A stretch of 34,902 nt of DNA from Streptomyces fructofermentans (GTDB lineage: Bacteria; Actinomycetota; Actinomycetes; Streptomycetales; Streptomycetaceae): NCBI RefSeq assembly GCF_014651055.1, contig NZ_BMWD01000013.1, forward strand, positions 44,055 through 78,956, in the 5' to 3' direction. The stretch's first letter is position 1; each line of letters starts with the position of its first letter. The position numbers and the translations under genes are program-made. Shown one piece after another: positions 24,014-30,993 of this stretch. The notes beneath the pieces are model-generated. The model had not been told where the DNA came from, made no database searches, and saw nothing but the letters and a program-made list of their open reading frames with translations.

Positions 24014-24640
24014 ATGCAGGACGAGTACCGCACGGTGGCCCGCGCAGGCGTGCACGAGACCGAGGTCAACCGCTCCCGCTTCCTGTGCTCGCTGGCACCG
24101 GCGGCAACCGAGCGGGAGGCCCAGGACTTCGTCGCCGCCGTCCGCAGGGAGCACGCGGACGCGACGCACAACTGCTTCGCGTACGTCGTCGGAGCCGACG
24201 CGGGTGTGCAGCGGGCGAGCGACGACGGCGAACCCGGCGGCACCGCGGGCGTCCCGATGCTGCAGATGCTGCTCCGGCGCGACATGCGGTACGTCGTCGC
24301 CGTCGTCACCCGCTACTACGGCGGGGTCAAGCTCGGCGCGGGCGGACTCATCAGGGCCTACGGCGGAGCGGTGGGCGAGGCCCTGGACACCGTCGGCACC
24401 CGCACCCGCCGGCGCTTCAGGCTGGCCACGGTGACCGTCGACCACCAGCGGGCGGGCAAGGTCCAGAACGACCTGCGGGCCACCGGCCGCGAGGTCCGTG
24501 ACGTGCGCTACGCGGAGGCCGTCACCATCGAGGTCGGCCTCCCGGACGCCGACGTGGACGCCTTCCGGGCATGGCTGGCCGACGTGACGGCGGGGACAGC
24601 CGGGTTCGAACTGGGCGGAGAGGCGTACGGGGACGCATAA
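24014..24640 (+). CDS. YigZ/IMPACT (UPF0029) family protein
   Basis: A 208-residue protein. The N-terminal domain carries the UPF0029 signature TRYYGGVKLGAGGLIRAYGG (about 96-115), preceded by HNCFAYVVG and SDDGEPGGTAGVPM. A ferredoxin-like C-terminal domain (about 138-203) completes the family layout. Bacterial members are linked to ribosome or translation stress, but the biochemical role is unsettled. It is an apparently leaderless single gene before sbcD. Confidence 0.9.
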   Translation: MQDEYRTVARAGVHETEVNRSRFLCSLAPAATEREAQDFVAAVRREHADATHNCFAYVVGADAGVQRASDDGEPGGTAGVPMLQMLLRRDMRYVVAVVTRYYGGVKLGAGGLIRAYGGAVGEALDTVGTRTRRRFRLATVTVDHQRAGKVQNDLRATGREVRDVRYAEAVTIEVGLPDADVDAFRAWLADVTAGTAGFELGGEAYGDA

Positions 24641-24699
24641 CGGGCCGATACGGGAGTAGCCGCCCGTGCTGTCCGACCCGGCCGATAGTCTCGGGAACC

Positions 24700-25863
24700 A
24701 TGAGGCTGCTGCACACTTCCGACTGGCATCTCGGCCGGGCGTTCCACCGGGTGAACATGCTCGGGGCCCAGGCCGAGTTCATCGGCCACCTCACCGCGAC
24801 CGTGCGCGAGCGCGACGTGGACGCCGTGGTCGTGTCGGGCGACGTGTACGACCGGGCGGTGCCCCCGCTCGCGGCGGTCGAGCTGTTCGACGACGCCCTG
24901 CACCGCCTGGCCGGACTCGGGGTGCCGACGGTGATGATCTCCGGGAACCACGACTCGGCGCGCCGCCTCGGCGTCGGAGCCGGCCTCATCGACCGCGCCG
25001 GCATCCATCTGCGCACCGAGCCCTCGGCGTGCGGCACACCGGTGGTCCTGCGGGACGACTTCGGCGAGGTCGCCTTCTACGGCCTGCCCTATCTGGAACC
25101 GGCACTCGTCAAGGACGAGTTCGCGGTGGAGAGGACCGGCCACGAGGCCGTGCTCGCCGCCGCCATGGACCGGGTCCGCGCCGACCTCGCCACCCGCCCG
25201 CCCGGCACCCGGTCCGTCGTCCTCGCCCATGCCTTCGTGACCGGCGGCGAGCCCAGTGACAGCGAGCGGGACATCACCGTCGGCGGGGTCGCCGCCGTCC
25301 CTGCGGGAGTCTTCGACGGCGTCGACTACGCCGCGCTCGGACACCTCCACGGCAGCCAGGCCATCAACCCCCGCGTCCGCTACTCGGGCTCCCCCCTGCC
25401 GTACTCCTTCTCCGAGACGGACCACCGCAAGACCATGTGGCTCGTCGACCTCGGGGCGGACGGCACCGTCGAGGCGGAGCGCGTCGACTGCCCGGTGCCG
25501 CGCCCGCTCGGCCGCATCAGGGGACGCCTGGACGACCTGCTCGCCGACCCCGGGCTCGTCCGCCACGAGGAGGCCTGGGTCGAGGCCACCCTCACCGACC
25601 CCGTACGCCCCGCGGAGCCCATGGCACGGCTCACCGAGCGCTTCCCGCACACCCTCAGCCTCGTCTTCGAACCCGAGCGCGCCCCCGACGACCCCGAGGT
25701 GTCCTACGCCAGGCGGCTGGCGGGCCGCAGCGACCGGCAGATCGCGGAGGACTTCGTGGCGCACGTCCGCGGAGCCGGACCCGACCCGGGCGAACGGACC
25801 GTGCTCCAGGACGCGTTCGACGCCGTCCGGGCCGACGACACCGTCCGCGAGGTCGCCCGGTGA
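24700..25863 (+). CDS. sbcD: exonuclease subunit SbcD
   Basis: A 387-residue Mre11-type nuclease that with SbcC cuts hairpins and blocked DNA ends. The metal-binding phosphoesterase motifs are DWHLGR (8-13), GDVYDR (47-52), GNHD (82-85), LAHAFVTGGE and YAALGHLHG in the expected order. The cap domain that contacts SbcC follows (about 290-387). A TAGTCT box at 24686-24691 lies 8 bases before the ATG, so the message is leaderless or nearly so. It is followed after 31 bases by sbcC. Confidence 0.95.
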   Translation: MRLLHTSDWHLGRAFHRVNMLGAQAEFIGHLTATVRERDVDAVVVSGDVYDRAVPPLAAVELFDDALHRLAGLGVPTVMISGNHDSARRLGVGAGLIDRAGIHLRTEPSACGTPVVLRDDFGEVAFYGLPYLEPALVKDEFAVERTGHEAVLAAAMDRVRADLATRPPGTRSVVLAHAFVTGGEPSDSERDITVGGVAAVPAGVFDGVDYAALGHLHGSQAINPRVRYSGSPLPYSFSETDHRKTMWLVDLGADGTVEAERVDCPVPRPLGRIRGRLDDLLADPGLVRHEEAWVEATLTDPVRPAEPMARLTERFPHTLSLVFEPERAPDDPEVSYARRLAGRSDRQIAEDFVAHVRGAGPDPGERTVLQDAFDAVRADDTVREVAR

Positions 25864-25894
25864 AGGCGAGCACCCCGCACACCGAGGGAGCCCG

Positions 25895-28885
25895 ATGAGG
25901 CTGCACAGACTGCGCATCACCGCCTTCGGGCCGTTCGGCGGAACCCAGGAGGTCGACTTCGACGACCTCTCGGCCGCCGGGCTCTTCCTGCTGCACGGCC
26001 CCACGGGCGCGGGCAAGACCTCCGTCCTCGACGCCGTCTGCTTCGCGCTGTACGGCTCCGTCCCCGGCGCCCGCCAGGGAGGCTCCCTGCGCAGCGACCA
26101 CGCGGCGGCCGGGGTCCGCACCGAGGTGGCCCTCGAACTCAGCGTCGCCGGACGCCGCCTGGAAGTCACCCGGCAGCCGCCCTGGGAGCGCGCCAAGAAG
26201 CGCGGCACGGGCACCACCACGGAGAAGGCCCAGAGCCACTTGCGCGAGTACGACGCGCCCGCGGGCTCCTGGAAGGACCTCAGCCGCTCCCACCAGGAGA
26301 TCGGCGAGGAGGTCACCCAGCTCCTCGGCATGAGCAGGGAGCAGTTCTGCCAGGTCGTCCTGCTGCCGCAGGGCGACTTCGCGCGCTTCCTGCGCGCCGA
26401 CGCCGAGGCCCGCGGGAAGCTCCTCGGCCGACTCTTCGACACCCGCCGCTTCGCCGCCGTCGAACAGCGGCTGGCCGAGCTGAGGCGCGCCGCCGAGACC
26501 CGGGTGCGGGCGGGCGACACGGAACTCCTGGCCGACGCCCACCGCATGCAGCAGGCCGCCGGCGAAATCGTCGAGCTGCCGCTCCCCGGCCTGGACCCGG
26601 GCGACCCCGGCCTCGCCGGCTCCGTCCTGGAATGGGCGGCCGTCGCGCGCGGCACCGCCCGCGAGCGGCACACGGTCGCGCACTGCGCCCAGCAGGCCGC
26701 CGAATCGGCCCAGGCCGCCGCGGACCGCGCACTCGACGACGTGCGCGACGTGGCGAGGCTCCAGCGCAGGCACGCCGAGGCCACCGAGCGCGCCGCGCGG
26801 CTGGAGGAGAGCTCCGCGGACCACGACGAGGTCCGGACCCGCATGGAGCGCGGCCGCAAGGCCGAAGCGGTGGGACCCGCGCTCGACGTCCGGGACACCA
26901 CGGAGGCCGAGCACCGCAGGGCCACCGACGCCGAGACCCGCACGCGCGCCCGGCTGCCCGAGGAGTTCGCCGACTCCGGCGCGAGCGGACTCGCGACGGC
27001 AGCGCGCAGGGCCGCGGAGGAACTGGGCGGCCTGGAGTCCGCCCGTCGCGCCGAGCGCCGGCTGACGGACGCCGCCGCCGAGCGCGACGCCCTGGACCGG
27101 CAGGAGCGCGCCGACGAGGACGTCCTGCACGAGGCCGACGGCTGGCTCTCCGGATGGGAGGCGAACCGGGCGGACCTGAGGACCCGGATCGAGACGGCCC
27201 AGGAGGCGAACACCCACGCCGAACAGCTCGCCGTCCGGCGCGAACCCGCGCAGGCACGTCTCGCCGCCGCCCGCCTGCGCGACCGGTTGGCCAGGGACAC
27301 CGACGACGCCCACGCCCTCGTGCTCACCGCGCGGGAGGCCGCAGTGGACGCCCAGGCCCACTGGCTGGACCTCAAGGAACTGCGCCTCAAGGGCATCGCC
27401 GCGGAACTGGCCGCGGGACTCGTCGACGGACAGGCCTGCGCCGTCTGCGGCGCCACCGAGCACCCGGCGCCCGCGCGCAAGGTCGAAGGACACGTGGACC
27501 GGCAGGCGGAGGAGGCGGCACTGGCCGCCCACCGGCGGGCCGACGAGCGGCGCGCCGAGGCGGAGCGCCGCCTGGGCGTCTCCAGGGAGGCACTGGCCGC
27601 GGCGACGGCCGAGGCGGGCGACACCCCCACGGAACTCCTCGCGGAGCAGTTCGCGGAGCTGGAGCGCCGGTACTCCGCGGCACGGGACGCCGCCTCGGGC
27701 CTGCACGCGGCGCGCGAAGCCCTGGACCGGGCCGAGCGCGAGCACGACCGGCGGCTCGCCGCCCAGCAGGAGGCCGCCCGGCGGGTCGCCTCAAGAGCCT
27801 CGGCACGGGACGCGCTCGACCGTGAACGAGCCTCGCTGGAGGACGAGTTGACGCAGGCGCGCGGCGCGGCGGCCAGCGTGTCCGCGCGCGCCGCCCAACT
27901 GGAGCGGCAGGCCGCGCTGCTCGGCGAGGCCGCAGACGCGGCGCGCGTGGCGGACGACACCGCCCGGCGGCTCAAGGACGCCGACGCCCGCCTCGCCGAC
28001 GCGGCGTTCCGCGCCGGGTTCGACACACCGGCCGCCGCGGCGGCCGCTCTCCTCGACGACGACGCCCACCGCGCGCTCCAGCGCCGCCTCGACGCCCGGC
28101 AGCAGGAGGAGGCGGCGGTCCGCTCCGTGCTGGCCGAGCCGGACACCGCCGCCGCGGCCGGGCGGCCCGCGGTCGACCTCGCGGCGGCGGAGCAGGCCGC
28201 CGTGGCCGCCGTCCGGCGGGTGCGCGACACGGCCTCCGCCCGCGACGCCGCCGCCCGCCGCTGCGCCGAACTCGACCGGCTGTCGCTGCGGGCCTCGGCG
28301 GCGGTCCGGCGACTCGGACCGCTGCGCGAGGAGTACGACCGGGTGGCGCGGCTCGCCACGCTCACGGCGGGCACGTCCGCGGACAACGAACGCAGGATGC
28401 GCCTGGAGTCGTACGTCCTCGCAGCCCGCCTGGAGCAGGTCGCCGCCGCGGCGACCGCGCGCCTGCAGCGGATGTCCTCGGGGCGCTACACCCTCGTCCA
28501 CTCCGACGACCGGGCGGGGCGCGGCCGCAGCGGCCTCGGCCTGCACGTCGTGGACGCCTGGACCGGGCGCGAGCGGGACACGGCGACCCTCTCGGGCGGC
28601 GAGACGTTCTTCGCCTCCCTCGCACTGGCCCTGGGACTCGCGGACGTGGTGACCGACGAGGCCGGGGGAGTGCGTCTGGACACGCTCTTCATCGACGAGG
28701 GGTTCGGCAGTCTCGACGACCAGACCCTCGACGAGGTGCTCGACGTCCTCGACTCGCTGCGGGAGCGCGACCGCAGCGTCGGCATCGTCAGCCATGTCGC
28801 CGACCTGCGGCGCCGCATCCACGCCCAACTGGAGGTCGTGAAGGGCCGGTCGGGGTCGATCGTCCGCCAACGGAGCGGCGACTGA
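25895..28885 (+). CDS. sbcC: exonuclease subunit SbcC (Rad50-type ATPase)
   Basis: A 996-residue SMC-like ATPase. Walker A GPTGAGKTS is at 35-43. Long Ala/Arg/Glu-rich coiled coils flank the zinc hook CAVC (Cys515 and Cys518) in the centre. The ABC signature SGGETFF is at about 900 and Walker B LFIDEGFGSLD at about 931. With SbcD it processes hairpins, cruciforms and protein-blocked ends. The ATG has GGGAG about 4 bases upstream, and the gene is surely co-transcribed with sbcD. The coils account for most of the misleading open frames on the other strand. Confidence 0.95.
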   Translation: MRLHRLRITAFGPFGGTQEVDFDDLSAAGLFLLHGPTGAGKTSVLDAVCFALYGSVPGARQGGSLRSDHAAAGVRTEVALELSVAGRRLEVTRQPPWERAKKRGTGTTTEKAQSHLREYDAPAGSWKDLSRSHQEIGEEVTQLLGMSREQFCQVVLLPQGDFARFLRADAEARGKLLGRLFDTRRFAAVEQRLAELRRAAETRVRAGDTELLADAHRMQQAAGEIVELPLPGLDPGDPGLAGSVLEWAAVARGTARERHTVAHCAQQAAESAQAAADRALDDVRDVARLQRRHAEATERAARLEESSADHDEVRTRMERGRKAEAVGPALDVRDTTEAEHRRATDAETRTRARLPEEFADSGASGLATAARRAAEELGGLESARRAERRLTDAAAERDALDRQERADEDVLHEADGWLSGWEANRADLRTRIETAQEANTHAEQLAVRREPAQARLAAARLRDRLARDTDDAHALVLTAREAAVDAQAHWLDLKELRLKGIAAELAAGLVDGQACAVCGATEHPAPARKVEGHVDRQAEEAALAAHRRADERRAEAERRLGVSREALAAATAEAGDTPTELLAEQFAELERRYSAARDAASGLHAAREALDRAEREHDRRLAAQQEAARRVASRASARDALDRERASLEDELTQARGAAASVSARAAQLERQAALLGEAADAARVADDTARRLKDADARLADAAFRAGFDTPAAAAAALLDDDAHRALQRRLDARQQEEAAVRSVLAEPDTAAAAGRPAVDLAAAEQAAVAAVRRVRDTASARDAAARRCAELDRLSLRASAAVRRLGPLREEYDRVARLATLTAGTSADNERRMRLESYVLAARLEQVAAAATARLQRMSSGRYTLVHSDDRAGRGRSGLGLHVVDAWTGRERDTATLSGGETFFASLALALGLADVVTDEAGGVRLDTLFIDEGFGSLDDQTLDEVLDVLDSLRERDRSVGIVSHVADLRRRIHAQLEVVKGRSGSIVRQRSGD

Positions 28886-28897
28886 GGCCACTTGCTC

Positions 28898-28928
28898 CCA
28901 CCGCCGGACAACTCGCAACGAGCGGTGG
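28898..28928 (+). terminator. weak hairpin after sbcC
   Basis: CCACCGC pairs with GCGGTGG across 17 bases that contain a small CTCG/CGAG stem, 12 bases after the sbcC stop. A possible terminator. Confidence 0.3.
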
Positions 28929-28977
28929 CGTGGCGAGAGGGCGCGGGAGGCGCCGTGAGGGGACGAGGGACGGGAGC

Positions 28978-29035
28978 GGGCCGGGGTCTCAGAGGCCGAG
29001 CGGGGGGCGGGCCGGGGTCTCAGAGGCCGAGCGGG
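28978..29035. repeat. tandem duplication at the 3' end of the Lrp gene
   Basis: A 27-base block is repeated exactly (28978-29004 and 29009-29035, period 31). The right copy contains the last codons and stop of the minus-strand Lrp gene; the left copy is a spare piece of that gene end. Confidence 0.9.
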
Positions 29036-29466
29036 CGGCGCGGCAGCGGCGACGAGTACACCACGCTCGTCGTCACCGAGCCCAGTGTGCTGATCTTCCC
29101 CGACACCTCCTCCAGGTGGCGCATCGAGCGGGCCGCGACCTTGATGACGAAGCAGTCGTCCCCCGTGACGTGGTGCGCCTCCAGGATCTCCGGAGTCGTG
29201 CCCACCAGGTCGTGGAACGGCTTGTAGTTGCCGCTCGGGTAGCGCAGGCGCACGAACGCGAGGATCGGCAGCCCGAGGCTCTCCGGGTCCACGACGGCCG
29301 CGTAGCCGCGGATGACGCCCGCCTCCTCCAGGCGGCGCACCCGCTCGGTGACGGCGCTCGGGGACATGGAGACGGCACGGGCCAGCTCGGCGAAGCTCGC
29401 CCTGCCCTCCCGTTGGAGGACGTCGAGGATGCGCCAATCCGTGGCGTCCGGGGAATACGCGGTCAT
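29020..29466 (-). CDS. Lrp/AsnC-family regulator, divergent from a rhodanese
   Basis: A 148-residue regulator. The winged helix spans about 7-55 (DWRILDVLQREGRASFAELA, then SPSAVTERVRRLEEAGVIRG). The RAM/AsnC ligand domain spans about 60-140, with ILAFVRLRYPSGNYKPF and VTGDDCFVIKV. I chose ATG at 29466; the frame opens 12 codons earlier but that overlaps the promoter. On the minus strand TTGATC (29497-29502) and TATTTC (29473-29478), 18 bases apart, put the transcript start at or near the ATG. It probably controls itself and the divergent rhodanese in response to an amino acid. Confidence 0.88.
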   Translation of the reverse strand: MTAYSPDATDWRILDVLQREGRASFAELARAVSMSPSAVTERVRRLEEAGVIRGYAAVVDPESLGLPILAFVRLRYPSGNYKPFHDLVGTTPEILEAHHVTGDDCFVIKVAARSMRHLEEVSGKISTLGSVTTSVVYSSPLPRRPLGL

Positions 29467-29472
29467 GGACGA

Positions 29473-29502
29473 GAAATAGCAGGGGATTCCCCGGCCGATC
29501 AA
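29473..29502 (-). promoter_or_regulatory. promoter of the Lrp gene with central palindrome
   Basis: On the minus strand, -35 TTGATC and -10 TATTTC are 18 bases apart, and the -10 is 6 bases from the ATG. The spacer holds GGGGATTCCCC (29482-29492), a possible autoregulatory site. Confidence 0.55.
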
Positions 29503-29547
29503 GTACGAGACCGGGGATCGTCACTTCAGGGCGGGGTTCGGCGGCCG

Positions 29548-29553
29548 TAGATT
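29548..29553 (+). promoter_or_regulatory. possible -10 box of the rhodanese transcript
   Basis: TAGATT lies 7 bases before an ATG at 29561. A start there would give a leader of about 112 bases containing the branched RNA structure described at 29566-29653. Confidence 0.4.
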
Positions 29554-29565
29554 TCCGGTCATGGA

Positions 29566-29653
29566 GTTCCGCACGGCCGGTGCGGGGGAGTCACCGGCCC
29601 CGATGCCCACGGGGCATCGGCTCGGCGCCGGCAGGGTGCCGACAGGGCGGAAC
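29566..29653 (+). ncRNA. predicted four-stem structured leader of the rhodanese gene
   Basis: A closing stem GTTCCGC/GCGGAAC (29566-29572 with 29647-29653) encloses three hairpins: GGCCGGTG/CACCGGCC (29575-29582, 29592-29599), CCGATGCCC/GGGCATCGG (29600-29608, 29612-29620) directly abutting it, and CGGCGCC/GGTGCCG (29623-29629, 29635-29641, one G-U). It ends 2 bases before the ribosome site GGAGG. It looks like a multi-branched cis-regulatory RNA. It does not show the CCGGCAACCCUC core of SAM-I/SAM-IV riboswitches, and I cannot assign a class. Stable stems also arise by chance in GC-rich DNA. Confidence 0.4.
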
Positions 29654-29672
29654 CTGGAGGGAAGGCAACACG

Positions 29673-30326
29673 ATGACCACTGCCGGCCGCACGACGCCCG
29701 CCGGAACTCTCGACGTCACGGCTTCCGCCGGAGCCGGGGCCGGGACCGGGGGCGATACGACGACGACCGACGGGGCCGGTGCCGGTGCCGGTGCGACCGA
29801 CGGTGCCGGGGTCCGGACCGGTGGCGGTGAGCCCGGCGTCGAGGCCGTGAACCCCGTGCTGCGCGTGCCGCCCGCCTCGCCCGCCGAGGCCGCCGCCCAC
29901 TTCGGCGCGAGCCTCGCCTTCCACGCCGACGTCTCGGACGTCGCCGCCGCGCTGGCCCAGGCACGGGAATCCGGCCTTCCCGGGTTCCCGGGGTTCGTCG
30001 TGGTCGACTCGCGCTCGACCGAGTCCTGGGACCAGGGCCATGTGCCCGGCGCGGTCCACCTGCCGACCGCGCTCGTCGCCGAGCAGGCGGAGCGGCTTCT
30101 CGACAAGGCCGTGCCGGTCGTCACCTACTGCTGGGGTCCGGGCTGCGACGGCGCCACCCGTGCCGCTCTCGCGCTCGCCCAACTGGGCTTCCAGGTCAAG
30201 GAGATGCTCGGCGGATTCGAGTACTGGGTGCGTGAGGGCTTCGAGTTCGAGACCTGGGAGGGCCACGCGGTGCGCCAGGCCGACCCGTTGACGGCACCCG
30301 TGGGGGCGGAGGACTGCGGCTGCTGA
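29673..30326 (+). CDS. rhodanese-domain protein
   Basis: A 217-residue single-domain rhodanese that likely carries or transfers sulfane sulfur. The catalytic loop is TYCWGPGCDGATRAA with Cys153 as the active cysteine and a second Cys four residues on. FVVVDSRSTESWDQGHVPGA is the conserved N-terminal strand and loop of the domain. The first 60 or so residues are a Gly/Ala/Thr low-complexity extension, unusual for such a small protein. The protein ends EDCGC, two more possible sulfur or metal ligands. The ATG at 29673 lies 12 bases after GGAGG. It is divergent from an Lrp regulator. Confidence 0.88.
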   Translation: MTTAGRTTPAGTLDVTASAGAGAGTGGDTTTTDGAGAGAGATDGAGVRTGGGEPGVEAVNPVLRVPPASPAEAAAHFGASLAFHADVSDVAAALAQARESGLPGFPGFVVVDSRSTESWDQGHVPGAVHLPTALVAEQAERLLDKAVPVVTYCWGPGCDGATRAALALAQLGFQVKEMLGGFEYWVREGFEFETWEGHAVRQADPLTAPVGAEDCGC

Positions 30327-30400
30327 CCCCGGCAGGACTCAGTCGCGTATCACCTGCGCCGAAGGCAAAGGAATCGTCAATTCCGTGTCGTCCCGGCGTG

Positions 30401-30406
30401 TATTTT
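30401..30406 (+). promoter_or_regulatory. -10 box of the leaderless Imm21-like gene
   Basis: TATTTT lies exactly 6 bases before the ATG at 30413. The upstream 40 bases are richer in A/T than the surroundings. Confidence 0.55.
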
Positions 30407-30412
30407 CTGCGC

Positions 30413-30946
30413 ATGGCCAGATACACGCGCCCCCGTTCGACCGAGTGGGTCGAGTCGGGCGGCGGACCGCTCATAGCGATACCGGACGTGGTGCTGCCGT
30501 TCTGGTCGGGCGCCCGCGGCGACGAACTGGCCTGCGACCACGACCGGGCGTTCGAGGTGGACGGCCTCATCGGCCTGCTGCCCGTGGGGAACCTGACCGC
30601 TCTCGTACTCGGCGACGATCCCGCCGCGACCACCTACCTGCCGGAGCACGGCACCTTCGTACGCTCGCCGTCCGGGGTGTCCGGGGTGTCCGGGGCGTCC
30701 GGGCGAGCGGTGCCGGCCGGGGTCGCGGCCGCCCTGACCACCGCGGTGTGGGCGCGCGAGCTGGAGTGGCGGGTCCCCGGGCCGGTGGTGCTGTTCGACG
30801 CCGCGTGGCCCGGGGACCAGTCGGCGAAGACGGGCCATCTGCGGATCGACCTGCGCCCGGGCCGGTACGCGGTCCGCGCGGCCCGTACCGAACCGGGGCC
30901 CGGCGCCTGGACCGGACTCGTACAGCTCAGGCATCTGGGACCCTGA
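30413..30946 (+). CDS. Imm21-like orphan immunity protein
   Basis: A 177-residue protein. The opening WVESGGGPLIAIP (12-24), CDHDRAFEVDG and the ALVLGDDP segment (63-70) match the pattern of Imm21 immunity proteins as I remember it. Family members are predicted to neutralise a contact-dependent or polymorphic toxin. No toxin, secretion gene or other immunity gene lies nearby. The ATG at 30413 is preferred to one 15 bases upstream because of the TATTTT box. A tandem 9-base repeat inserts a Ser-Gly-Val-rich loop at 88-96. The assignment is moderate; it could be an uncharacterised lineage protein with the same fold. Confidence 0.6.
   Translation: MARYTRPRSTEWVESGGGPLIAIPDVVLPFWSGARGDELACDHDRAFEVDGLIGLLPVGNLTALVLGDDPAATTYLPEHGTFVRSPSGVSGVSGASGRAVPAGVAAALTTAVWARELEWRVPGPVVLFDAAWPGDQSAKTGHLRIDLRPGRYAVRAARTEPGPGAWTGLVQLRHLGP
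30670..30703 (+). repeat. 9-base tandem repeat inside the Imm21-like gene
   Basis: GTCCGGGGT repeats nearly four times and encodes Ser-Gly-Val units in frame. Copy number could vary between strains without a frameshift. Confidence 0.85.
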
Positions 30947-30947
30947 C

Positions 30948-30983
30948 CCGCTCGACCGCCCGTACGCGGGCGCGGTCGAGCGG
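30948..30983. terminator. strong bidirectional terminator
   Basis: CCGCTCGACCGC and GCGGTCGAGCGG form a perfect 12-bp stem with a 12-base loop, between the convergent stops at 30946 and 30994. Confidence 0.8.
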
Positions 30984-30993
30984 ACCGGAAGGG

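Noticed and set aside
24508..28386. 1292-codon minus-strand frame of Ser/Arg/Ala composition
   Set aside because: It is the shadow of sbcD-sbcC, whose catalytic motifs are complete on the plus strand.
29566..29653. SAM-I or SAM-IV riboswitch
   Set aside because: The branched shape invites the idea, but the conserved CCGGCAACCCUC-like core and kink-turn sequence are not there.
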